DNA of 18,780 nucleotides from Pleurotus ostreatus/Saccharomyces cerevisiae fusant (taxonomy: Eukaryota > Opisthokonta), in contig JAMQCK010000628.1 of assembly GCA_024196135.1 (NCBI GenBank), positions 1 to 18,780 of the forward strand, in the 5' to 3' direction. This document shows, piece by piece, positions 10,120 to 18,780 of this stretch (the first letter of the stretch is position 1; each line of letters begins with the position of its first letter). The notes beneath the pieces were generated by a model, which saw nothing but the letters and a program-made list of their open reading frames with translations, was not told where the DNA came from and searched no databases. The position numbers were made by a program, and so were the translations under genes.

Positions 10120-11728
10120 ATGGCCACCAAAGCCGCCCAGAAGCGCGTACGTCGCCCACACCACCCTGCAGCGCTTATGCTGATGTAATCCTCGCTTCCC
10201 CGCGCTCACGCCACTGCCCACGACCGATGCCCTCGCTCGCTGCCCGCCATCCATGATCCGACGCGCAGCTCTCGAAAGAGTACGCGACGATGCAGAAGGA
10301 GCCCCCTCCGTACGTCTGGGCGGTGCCCGACGAGCGCAACATCCTGACCTGTGCGTGTGCTTGGCCCGCTGCTTGATCGTCTGACTGACGAGCCCATTCA
10401 TTCGCAGGGAACTTTATCATCGTGAGCACGGCGCTTGAGCTTGATAGGATAGGCTGCTGAATGTTCCGATGCAGCGCGGACCGCCTGATTCGCCGTACGC
10501 GGGCGGAGAGTATCATGGACAGTTGCTGTTCCCCGCCGAGTACCCGTTCAAGCCGCCGGGCATCAAGGTGTGTGGCTAGTTGGTTCTGTGGGATAGGGAG
10601 CTGATTGCGAGCTTGTAGATGCTCACGCCGTCTGGGCGCTTCTACCCAGACAAGAAGATCTGCTTCTCCATGTCGGACTTTCATCCTGGGAGCGTGCGTG
10701 ATCGACGTCTCGCTCGTGTCTGTCCCGCTGACCATCTTTGCCACAGTGGAATCCCGCATGGAGTGTACAGACGATGTATGTGGCCGGTCTCTGTACGCTG
10801 TCAACAACCACCCTCCCAGTCACCGATACCAAGCGAAGCCCATAACCTCTCATAGTCGCCACCCGCATCCCAATGGCCCAACCTCATTCGACTACTCTTT
10901 TTCGCCCTCCCTTTCTCCTCTCACACTCCCCTTCTTTCGCCCTGTCACTCCCGCCACATCCCTCCCTTCCTTTGCGACATCGTCTTATCCCAATACTGAC
11001 ACTCGCCCAGCCTCACCGGCCTCCTCTCCTTCATGCTCTCCGACGAGATCACGACCGGCTCTGTAAACTCGTCGCCGGCGCATAAGCGCGGCTTCGCGGC
11101 GCAGAGCCACAACTGGAATATCCAGCAAGCGCGGTTCAGGGAGGCGTTTCCGGAGGTGAGTTGGTTTTCGTTCACATTGTCATACAGTATGGGCGACAGT
11201 CTTGAGCGCCTCTGATGTCACGACGCGTCCGGCGCCTCTTCATCTTGTCATCCTTGCTTCGCCTATGCTCGTCCGTTCTCTGCTTCAATGCTAACAATCC
11301 TCTCTTCAGTACGCTACCCCGGAGATGCGCGACCTCCCGAACATGGGCGAGAAGGAGCGCGGCCGGGCGGATAAGCCGCCCACGCCTCCGCCTGCCCCGT
11401 CACAATCTGCCTCTTCTACCGCAGGTACGTCTACCTCCTCAGCGCCAAATCAGGCCACCTCCCCGCTATGTGGTCAAGCAGCCATCGCCTGTTCTAACAG
11501 CTTGCTAATCTTTCTCTCGAAGCGAACGCATCCTCGTCCGCAGCACAAGCACCACCCGTACCCGGCCAACCCGGAAACGGCGCTCAACCCGCAAACGCAG
11601 CACACCCCGCAAACGGCGCGCAACCAGCACCCGCCCCAGGTGCGTGGGGCGCGGCGCTGTGGGAGAAGTGGCGGTGGGGGGTGCTGATAGTGCTCGCGGT
11701 GCTGCTGTCGAGGATGTCGGGGCAGTAG
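10120..11728 (+). CDS. UBC6: Ubiquitin-conjugating enzyme E2, Ubc6 type, tail-anchored
   Basis: 261-residue E2. Exons are 10120-10146, 10269-10350, 10408-10421, 10475-10567, 10619-10693, 10747-10775, 11011-11155, 11310-11424 and 11523-11728. All introns have GT/AG ends and the phases agree throughout. The UBC fold runs from LSKEY through [19 protein letters not shown] and [10 protein letters not shown] to the active site [20 protein letters not shown]. The catalytic Cys87 has the same number as in yeast Ubc6. SDEITTGSV and the C-terminal helix [15 protein letters not shown] complete it. A Pro/Ala/Gln/Asn-rich linker leads to a hydrophobic C-terminal anchor ([12 protein letters not shown]) ending four residues before the stop, the tail-anchored topology of Ubc6 at the ER membrane. 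It would supply ubiquitin to ER-associated degradation ligases. The start ATG has A at -3 and G at +4. Exon 3 is only 14 bases and intron 6 is 235 bases. It is probably a housekeeping gene, unrelated to the kinases around it. Confidence 0.95.
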
Positions 11729-11960
11729 TAGGGCGTGGATGAGGAGGAGTGGGAGCTGGGAGGAAGTGGTGGGATGGTGGGAGGGGACGGAGCGGGGTGA
11801 GCCCGGTGAGGGGAGGAGGGAGTGGAATGGTAGGAGGGTGATGTGATGCGGGGGGCGGTGAATGAGGGAAGGTCGTGGAGAAGTTGGATGGGAGGGACGA
11901 ATGGCGCTAACGGGGCACCAGACACGGCCTGCTTCGTCGCGTAGGATGCGGCTGGTACGC

Positions 11961-12134
11961 CTAGCGGGCGTACCTGGGATGGCTGTCGACGCAGTGGGCG
12001 TACTCTGGGTGGCCGCGAACGCCACACAGTCTGTAGCTGCCGGCGCAGTGGGCGCACTCGGAATGGCTGCGGACGCAGTGGGCGTACCCTGCATGGTTGC
12101 CGACGCAGTGGGCGTACCCTGTATGGCCGCTGAC
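11961..12134. repeat. Minisatellite, 30-base unit
   Basis: Five 30-base copies start at 11961, 11991, 12045, 12075 and 12105. A degenerate 24-base copy lies at 12021-12044. The shared core is gcagtgggcgtac followed by tggctgc(c/g)gac. The last two copies are nearly identical, so the array looks young at its right end. All lengths are multiples of three, so frames stay open through it. Confidence 0.85.
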
Positions 12135-12303
12135 GCCATAGTCGGCAGCCTGGACGTCCAAGTAGGACGGTGATTCTATCTAATGTTTTGGGCGGCGCTT
12201 TGTATATCGTATCATACCTCAAGAAACCCCTTTCGATCTTTTACGATACTTGGAGGCTGTATACACGCGCGCGACCCTCAGGGATTTGCCAGATTTGCGC
12301 CCG

Positions 12304-12419
12304 GTCGCGAGGAGGGCCTATGCAGGACCGCCAGGGATGTCTTGCGCAGCACCGCCAGGAATATGCCCGCCCGACCGCGAGGGTGGTCTGCACACGACCG
12401 CGAGGAAGGCCTGCCTGCG
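12304..12419. repeat. Degenerate tandem repeat, 23-base unit
   Basis: Five units start at 12304, 12327, 12351, 12374 and 12397. Each opens with (a/g)(c/t)cgc(c/g)agg, and lengths are 23 except one of 24. The units are more diverged than the neighbouring 30-base array. Confidence 0.65.
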
Positions 12420-12577
12420 GCGCGGGATCTTCGTGCGGCGGAAGCAGATTGGGCGTCGGCAAGTGCCGAAGCAGATTGGGAATGTCACGCTGTCACAGCG
12501 TTGTTTGACCCGAACGGCCACCTGCGTCGCGCGCCACTCAGTCATTCGAACCAAGCCCTCCTACAGACTCGCTCGTA

Positions 12578-15403
12578 TTGAGCGCACCCTTCACACAATC
12601 TACGCCAGTAACTTTACTTCCGCTGGCAGACTTCGCACGCCTGGTAGGTAGACTTATCTCTTCTGTATTCTCTTCTGATGTCGGTCTTAGCATCCTCATC
12701 CCATCACCAAAGGGTCCCCCGCGTCAACTACCTCCATACTCATCTGGTTCTGCCAGCTCTACGCCCTCGGCAGCTCGCAAACCTCCTCGCACTCATAATC
12801 TCCCGAATCGCCTGGAAACAGTCGCGCCTCTCGACCAGGACACCGCGCGCGACCTCGAAAAGACTTCTGTGACAACGCCGAAGAATACCATGGATTGTAC
12901 CAGCTGCTCATCAATGACTCCAAACCTCCCATCAACGCGCCATTCATGTTATCCCGAGGTCCCCCTCCCTCCAGCGCCCATACAATCACTGGTCGACACA
13001 CTCTCCCTGGGCACCGACGAACTGCACGAAATAGATGTGCACTCTCTCCGCGTCTTCGAAATGCATGCCACACTCTTCCCGGACGAATGCTTGCGAATGA
13101 AACCGCGCGCAATGGTCCGCACTCTCGATCAGACCCTGTACGATCGCAAGGGCAGAAAATGGCTTTTCGAGAATCCTCCCCCTTCACAGACACCCTCCGA
13201 GAAAGCTGGCGCCACTGCCGCTTTCTTGAACGAGCTCATCCGTCGCTGCTGGCTTGCGTATCAGGCTCGACACCGACCTGTCCAGTCTATCACGCGGCAG
13301 TGGGTTGTTGTCGAGCACTTGCGACCGTCGGCCACGGGCGAAACCACTCGCTCATTTGGCATCGCCCTCGTGGACGCGGGCAGCTCAGCGCGGTGGGAGG
13401 ACGTACTGTGCGACGTACAGATCGTCACAGACGCTTCCCAGATGCCCGAAGCACACCTCCGACTTTCCATTAGTGCTGCGCACGTCTTGTCTTCGCAGGA
13501 TGACCGTTTATTCTACCTTGGACTCGCACTAGCCGGCGACAAGTACCAGCTAGCCTACTACGACTGTGCTGGGCGCGTCCTTTCCGGCCTTTTCGACGTG
13601 CACGAGCATCCCGTGTACTTCGCCCGTATGCTTATGGGTCTATCGATGGCCGATTCCTCGCGTATTGGAAAGGATCCAGCGCTTGTGTCCCGTGGCAAGC
13701 AACGCTTCCTCACCATGGCACGTGGAGAATACGAGGTGGTGGAGACTCTGGCCATCGACAAGAGGATCTTTGGTCACGGTACTGTGTACTGGAGATGCCG
13801 CCGCGAAGATGGCGATGACGTGATAGTCAAGAGCACTTGGGCGAAAGCAGGACCACCGCCTACAGAGGGTGATCGCTTCCGAAATGCTTACGTCGACGGC
13901 GTCCCAGACTTGATCTGTGAAGAGCCTGTCTTCAGAGCGCAAGATCAACTTTGGTCAACAATGTGGGTTCGTGATACTCTCGAAGGCCAAGAGCGAATGT
14001 CCGTCATCGGCCGAATCCGGCAGCTCGAACTGCGTCGCCTCGTCTTCGACATGGCGGGTCGGCCACTGAGGGAGTTCGAATCCAAGGTAGAACTCATTCA
14101 GGCCCTCAGAGATACGATATATGGTATGCTCCCTCTGCAGAGGTCCTTGCGTACGTCACTGACCTTGAAACTAGCGCACAAACATTTATTCTACTCATGC
14201 CGCGTCCTACAGTACAACATCAACCCCGTCACCATCATGCTGCACCGACCGCCAAACAAATCGCGACGGTGGGGAACGTTGGTCGATCTCAGTCACGCTA
14301 GTCCAACTGGGACCGGCGATTTTGAGGGGTCTGCCTTTGTGGGTCCAAGAGTCGTACGTCCATCCCTGCAGCTGAGACCGCCTGATTTTAAGCACCGTTC
14401 GCAGGGATCCTTTGCATTCATCGCGTGCCGCCTCATCCCATACATGGATTCCGGCCACCGTCATACCCCTCAGCACGACTTCGAGTCGTACATTCACCTT
14501 CTCATGTTCATGTGCGCAAGCTACTCGGGACCATTGAACACGCCGCGCGACAACTTCGACATCCGCGAGTCGCCTATGGCCTCGTGGTTCAACGGAGACA
14601 GCGACGAGAGGTTCAGGATCATGTTCAGGCTCGGTGACGGCGAGTTCCGCGCCTTCCTCGACAGCCTGTTCGATCCGTACTTTGACGACCTCAAGGACCT
14701 CATCTGCGAGCTGCGGACGCTCATCCTGCGCACGCCCGACGTCACCCCCTGCCACTACACTCTGCTCGGCGTCTTCGACCGCTACATCGCCGCGCTGCAG
14801 GCGCCGCCTCAACCCCCGGAGCCCGTACCAGCTACCCGCCAGCGCGTGCTCGACATCCCGACCGCGATCGAGACCAAGCGCACGAGCATCGTGAAGCAGA
14901 AGCGTCCCAGCGCCCTAGTCGCTCCTGCGGCGGCGACGCCTCCTCCCACGCCTGCCGTGCCCATCGGCACCCCGGCCTCGCCCGGGATTCTCGCCACTAC
15001 TTCCACCCCGCCGTCTGCTTTGGCGCCCTCCTCTGCTATCGCGCCATCACCTCCTGCCGCACCCTCCTCCCCTACGCTTTCAACGACCTCGCGAGCTATG
15101 CCTCCCCATCGACTCCCCTCGAGGCCGATGACCAGGGCCATGAGGCGACGGCTTGCGGAACCAAGACGGGCTGCGTCGCCCCCTAGCGATGACTCCCACC
15201 ATATGCTGGTGGAAACGACGCCGGAGCGCGAGGGAATTCTTCCCGATAGTCCCTCGTTGAAGAGGAAGTCGTCGGTCAGCCGCTTGCCGGAGGACAGGAG
15301 AACGTCGCCTCGCCGTAGCGAGAGGCTCGCGTCTCCTGACGCGCCCTCGGACGAGTCGCCCTTGCACGCAACACGAGCTTCCAAGCGTCGAAAGGGCGCA
15401 TAA
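12578..15403 (+). CDS. FunK1-family protein kinase, long, probable pseudokinase
   Basis: Exons by homology are 12578-14123, 14175-14353 and 14405-15403, giving 907 residues. Both 51-base introns have GT/AG ends and match intron positions in the other copies, but they are divisible by three and stop-free, so the unspliced frame is also open (941 residues). The N-lobe Lys418 is present (VIVKSTW). The catalytic loop reads LQYNINPVTIM where the active paralogue has LHCDISDNNIM: His, Asp and the Mg-binding Asn are all replaced (Asn at 530). The DFG-equivalent keeps Asp553 (LVDLSHAS). HDFESYIHLL replaces HDLESFLHVL. A tail of about 200 residues is Pro/Ala/Ser-rich with basic patches (RPMTRAMRRR, SLKRKSS, SKRRKGA), probably disordered and nuclear. 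The N-terminus is uncertain: a further ATG at 12890 is in frame and nearer to where homology begins. Likely a scaffold or regulatory pseudokinase. Confidence 0.85.
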   Translation: MSAPFTQSTPVTLLPLADFARLVGRLISSVFSSDVGLSILIPSPKGPPRQLPPYSSGSASSTPSAARKPPRTHNLPNRLETVAPLDQDTARDLEKTSVTTPKNTMDCTSCSSMTPNLPSTRHSCYPEVPLPPAPIQSLVDTLSLGTDELHEIDVHSLRVFEMHATLFPDECLRMKPRAMVRTLDQTLYDRKGRKWLFENPPPSQTPSEKAGATAAFLNELIRRCWLAYQARHRPVQSITRQWVVVEHLRPSATGETTRSFGIALVDAGSSARWEDVLCDVQIVTDASQMPEAHLRLSISAAHVLSSQDDRLFYLGLALAGDKYQLAYYDCAGRVLSGLFDVHEHPVYFARMLMGLSMADSSRIGKDPALVSRGKQRFLTMARGEYEVVETLAIDKRIFGHGTVYWRCRREDGDDVIVKSTWAKAGPPPTEGDRFRNAYVDGVPDLICEEPVFRAQDQLWSTMWVRDTLEGQERMSVIGRIRQLELRRLVFDMAGRPLREFESKVELIQALRDTIYGMLPLQRSLRTSLTLKLAHKHLFYSCRVLQYNINPVTIMLHRPPNKSRRWGTLVDLSHASPTGTGDFEGSAFVGPRVVRPSLQLRPPDFKHRSQGSFAFIACRLIPYMDSGHRHTPQHDFESYIHLLMFMCASYSGPLNTPRDNFDIRESPMASWFNGDSDERFRIMFRLGDGEFRAFLDSLFDPYFDDLKDLICELRTLILRTPDVTPCHYTLLGVFDRYIAALQAPPQPPEPVPATRQRVLDIPTAIETKRTSIVKQKRPSALVAPAAATPPPTPAVPIGTPASPGILATTSTPPSALAPSSAIAPSPPAAPSSPTLSTTSRAMPPHRLPSRPMTRAMRRRLAEPRRAASPPSDDSHHMLVETTPEREGILPDSPSLKRKSSVSRLPEDRRTSPRRSERLASPDAPSDESPLHATRASKRRKGA

Positions 15404-16543
15404 CGCGCCGCCCGCAGGCGTGATTGGGCTTCTTATGAGTTTTGGGCTCTGTAAACCACCTATGCATCCAGTGTCGTTGGAGGTCGATGGTGGAGGCGCC
15501 GTCTCAGGCTGTGCTGACCTCTCGCTGCGGCTGACTTCACGACTCGGGCGACTGGGGAGCATAGGTCATTCCTCGAAGGTCTTTCTAGCTACTCGTGCTT
15601 TGACGACCTCAAGACTGCGAACTGCGCATCCGCCGGCAGGCAAATCTCCATCTGCTTTCGTCGTCGTCGTCGCCCTTCAAGTCATCATCTGGCTTGTCAC
15701 CTGCATGTCTGGGCAAGCGGGCGGCCGACTTTAATGATGTCTGCCTCACGAAGCGCCACCGTCAAGTCGGTTGATATTAACTTAGGCATATTGCGTATTT
15801 CATCGGCCGGACCATTCAACCCTTACTCAAGTACTTGTTGCTTGCTGGCTTTCCAGGCGCCTTTGCTGGTTAGTATACAGTTGTATTTAGCCTTCTCAGT
15901 ACATATAATACATGCGACGTATGAACTTTCCGTCCGGCTCGATTGCAAGGCCGTTCGCTTGGCCGAGCCAGCGCGAGACCGCGCAAGCAAAAGCATTCAA
16001 GTTGCGGCGCCCGCCCGAAAAGCCGCACCAGTGTGAGCCCATTCCAGCAATAATGCTGCGCTGAAATATCATCGATTTTCCCTCAGGCCATAAGACCTAC
16101 TCGCATACAATTAGCGTGCTTGACGACGTCTCACCCAGATTGAATCAAGCAATCTCGCAAGATCCATCGACAAGGTAGGGAGCATTAGATTTTGTCAATA
16201 TTGCGCTCATGGATGTGGTGGTACAGTAAATGGATGCATGGTGTACAGTGGGTAGATACTAATGGGAATAAAGAAGGGGTACAAGAGCTCCGTGATGGGC
16301 GTGCTTGTAGTGTCAGGAGCTGGCCGAGATCGGCCAGCGAGTTCGTATCGTCATCAATACAGTTGCTGGAGTCGTCGCGCGGGTCTTCAAGTCGTCACGG
16401 TCGTCGGTAGAGTCGTGGGTCGTGATCATGAGTTTGGGCGTAAAAGTCGCGAGCCATGGTCGTCGGTCAAGTATGCGAGCAAAGCGACGAAGCGGGCTGT
16501 GCTGGCAAAGAAGGGGCGATGGGACTTGATCCTGCACGCCAGA
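15404..16543. other. Convergent intergenic region
   Basis: 1,140 bases between the ends of two converging kinase genes. Open frames (for example 15420-15734 and 15734-16036 on +) show no known motif. A five-copy tcg run lies at 15658-15672, and irregular gtcgt-rich sequence at about 16370-16470. No RNA gene, transposon end or additional exon could be supported. Confidence 0.5.
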
Positions 16544-18780
16544 TTACTTGTCCGCCGGTTTCTTTCCTAGTGGTCGGTCATCATCGCAAGTGTCGCACAT
16601 CCACTGGCCCAGGTCGTCTCCGAGCTCTTGTGGTGGTACGCATGAATGGTGAAACTATATTTCGGTCAGGGTCTGGCTCAATAAAGCGTCGTGAGAGAGA
16701 CGCACGATGCGGATCTTGCAGTCGGGTCCCGTGCATTTGATGGTGTCAGGAGCGGCTTCGAGGACTATCGTCTTGCAGACCTGACACATCAATCTGCGAC
16801 CAGGACCCGACTTGCAAGCCTTGCTGAAATATGACAGTGGCGTGCGGTCGTCCATGCATGACTCACAGCACCACTGGCCGGGAATACCTTCGAGTCGATC
16901 CTGCGGCACACAAGTGAGATGGAACTGTGGTGAGTCAGAGGTCTGGGTTTCGTGCGCTGGAATAATCACGTACGTTGGGCTCGTTGCAGCCAGGCGCGGC
17001 GCACTCGATGGTGTCCTGGTGGCCTTTATGGGCGACTTTCTTGCATATCGGACACTTCGATGGGCGGTCGGTCGAGTCTTCCATGCGGGGCTTCTTTGCT
17101 AAAGGCGTACAGTCCTCCAAGCAGCCATGACATAGCCAGTGACCCAGATCACCGTGAAGCTGATCTTTTGGCACACAAGCAATGTGGTACTATGGCGGAG
17201 TCAGTCTGGATGTCTACCGAGTTCTGAACAATACGCACAGCGGGGATCGAGCAGTCGGGTGCGGTGCATTTGATGGAGTCAGGCTGGCTTTCGAGAGCGA
17301 TCTTCCCGCAAGTCGGACAGCCTGTTCGGCTGATAAGGTTTGGCGACGCACAAACGGTTGCACGGCGCTTGCGGGAAGGAAGCGTGTTATCGCGAGAGGA
17401 CCCAGCGTGCTCCTCGCAGGCTCCGACTGGGGGTGTGTGAGCGGTTTCTCATGACGAAGATACTTGTGAACTCACCAGTCTTACTCTGCGCGCACTTAGC
17501 ATTCTCATCCTCCGGCGGAGGGAAAAGTATACAGCCAAGGTCGTAGTCCGGCTCGATGTCGTCCGGATCAGCAAGCTCTGCCGGATCCGGCGAAAGTCTG
17601 GCGATGTGTTCATCGAGGATTTTGATGACCTCCTCGTGAGTTGCTCGCGGCACTTTGCGCATAATGACCGAGCGCAGATCGCAGACGCACAGCGTCAAAT
17701 CATGGAAATAAGGCGTGAAGTTTTCTTCTAGAAAATTGACGAAGCTATCGGTGTTGCTTGGATCTGGCTGCATGTGGAATGCCTTGAGTGCGCCGAGGGT
17801 TTCGAGGTCCTCACCAACGACCCACTTGCCGATCTTGGACTTGATGTCAAAGGGTCGATCCGTGCGTACGTGTCCGTTAGGGCCGGAGTAGCAGAAGGCG
17901 ATCCACATGAGAACATATAGGAACGACTCGAGGTCATGGTGTGGCTCGTGCCGAGCATACTCGGGCTTGCCGAGCAAATCACACGCCACGAACGGTGCTG
18001 GACACTGTCAAGTAAGCATGAGTACAGGAAAGCGCCTCGTTGACTCGAGTATTACGCACACTCTTGAGGCCAATAGGAATGATCCGGTTCATCTCGTCTT
18101 GCAAGTCGTCTAGAAAACAAGCATAATTGAGATCAATGAGAAGCCCCTTGCGAACGCCAGAATCCCAGAACTCGTTTGCATCGAGCATGACATTCTTATC
18201 GTGTATATCACGGTGGAGGATGCCCGCGCGGACCAACTCTAAATGTGCTGCAAAGGGGCTCAGAGAGGGTACCAACAATATATAGAGAACTACGTACCTT
18301 GCACGTTATCCCGGAGCCCTGAGAGAAGCTCGAGCTTGGACGAGAACTGAGACAGCGGGACTCCACGCTTCTTCATGACGAGACGTGTTAACACACGCTC
18401 CTCAACGCGAACATTGCTCTTCCCTGAAAAAAGCTGGTCGCGAAAGCGATTTGTGGAGACGGGCTTTCCGTCGATAGTGACATGTGATACGCCCTGCGGC
18501 TGAAAAACGCGGAAAAATACATATAAACAGGCGAAATAGCCACATTGGTCTGGATCATACGGACGGTCCCGTATATATCGCACCGGCGTCGCGACTGTAC
18601 AACGGGCGCGTCGGGGGTATTTTATGACACAGAAAACCAGGGAGACTACGCTTCCTAACCTTCGATATCTCTAGTCTGCAGTGTTACCCACCCGCAGCGA
18701 CCGACCGAGGATAGCAGAGAGCTCTTCGGCGCCTGATCACGAGTCTGCGCGTCGTCGATGACATCCTGCGAGTCCTTTGG
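16544..18780 (-). CDS. FunK1-family protein kinase with three tandem PHD fingers, 5' part unresolved
   Basis: Minus-strand exons that I can support are 18499-18298, 18247-18060, 18004-17476, 17426-17239, 17189-16974, 16924-16706 and 16654-16544. Introns are 49-55 bases with GT/AG ends, and phases agree, giving 550 residues. The kinase part has an intact catalytic loop HRDIHDKNVM, a DFG-equivalent LIDLNYA, then FVACDLL and the signature HDLESFLYVLMW. After a linker with a basic SRKRR motif come three 50-residue C4HC3 PHD fingers, ending DRPLGKKPADK. The first two kinase introns match those of all other copies here. Upstream of 18499 the exon structure is unclear: an acceptor (tttttcag) is visible, but sequence to the window edge does not align well with the N-lobe of the paralogues. 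A V-I-K-Y at about 18615-18627 could be the lysine strand. The gene may continue outside the window or be diverged at its 5' end. Confidence 0.85.
16586..17319 (-). other. Array of three PHD fingers with one intron inside each
   Basis: Spliced modules: PHD1 17319-17239 + 17189-17121; PHD2 17054-16974 + 16924-16856; PHD3 16786-16706 + 16654-16586. Each has 27 residues, a phase-0 intron, then 23 residues. All share C-x2-C-x13-C-x4-C-x5-H-x2-C-x14-C-x2-C with Trp two before the seventh ligand (HWLC, QWCC, QWMC). Common strings include D(T/S)IKCT and (Y/F)H...CVP. All 24 zinc ligands are present. Confidence 0.88.

Larger units (their letters stand above)
11729..12577. other. Repeat-bearing region between UBC6 and the next FunK1 gene
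   Basis: 849 bases holding the UBC6 3' end (a G-rich stretch to about 11870), a 30-base minisatellite, a 23-base minisatellite and then the upstream region of the next kinase gene. Long open frames on both strands (for example 11474-12139 on -) come from repeats whose unit is a multiple of three and from the lack of A/T. I do not regard them as genes. Confidence 0.5.

Noticed and set aside
11474..12222. Two long Pro/Ser/Thr-rich minus-strand open frames
   Set aside because: They are antisense to the UBC6 last exon and then run through the 30-base repeat; openness follows from composition and unit length.
11961..12419. Tandem repeats as a CRISPR array
   Set aside because: Repeats are contiguous without unique spacers, and the genome is eukaryotic.
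14809..15384. 191-residue antisense open frame
   Set aside because: Shadow of the Pro/Ala-rich tail of the plus-strand kinase, GC-rich and without stops by composition.
15420..16036. Two plus-strand open frames as separate genes
   Set aside because: No family motif, no splice or homology support, and they lie in a convergent 3' intergenic region.
16655..17174. Cys-rich exons as RING or RING-variant E3 domains
   Set aside because: Four residues separate Cys3 and Cys4 and a Trp precedes the seventh ligand, which fits PHD rather than RING or RINGv.

Overview
The window reads as genomic DNA of a filamentous basidiomycete, probably an Agaricomycete. The reasons are small spliced introns (mostly 49-55 bases, donors such as GTGCGT/GTGAGT/GTACGT, CTGAC/CTAAC branch sites), GC-rich coding sequence, and five members of the FunK1 fungal protein-kinase family (PF17667), which is expanded in mushrooms. 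No prokaryotic, viral or organellar signature was seen.

Layout, left to right: a 5'-truncated FunK1 gene (1-1769, +); a complete FunK1 gene in tandem (2123-4432, +); a convergent FunK1 gene with a C-terminal PHD finger and one in-frame TAG (4744-7405, -); a 2.7 kb stretch (7406-10119) with no intact gene but a coding-like relic around 7.8-8.95 kb; a nine-exon gene for the tail-anchored ubiquitin-conjugating enzyme UBC6 (10120-11728, +); two adjacent minisatellites (30-base and 23-base units) in 11.96-12.42 kb; a third plus-strand FunK1 gene (12578-15403); a 1.1 kb convergent intergenic region; and a minus-strand FunK1 gene carrying three tandem PHD fingers (16544 to beyond the window end).

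The kinases form two types. Plus-strand copies share two introns at identical positions flanking an exon of exactly 179 bases. The two copies with complete tails that I can compare end in Ser/Pro-rich tails with basic clusters or in a long Pro-rich tail. Minus-strand copies keep the same two introns but end in C4HC3 PHD fingers, each split by a phase-0 intron between the fourth zinc Cys and the His. Three copies keep the catalytic Asp/Asn of the HRD-like loop. The first and the 12.6-15.4 kb copies have lost both residues and look like pseudokinases.

The most interesting signal is the FunK1-PHD fusion, above all the three near-identical 50-residue PHD modules that seem to have spread by exon duplication, next to related catalytically dead paralogues. 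A nuclear, chromatin-reading kinase role is inference from the domains. UBC6 (ER-associated degradation) is probably an unrelated housekeeping gene inside the cluster.
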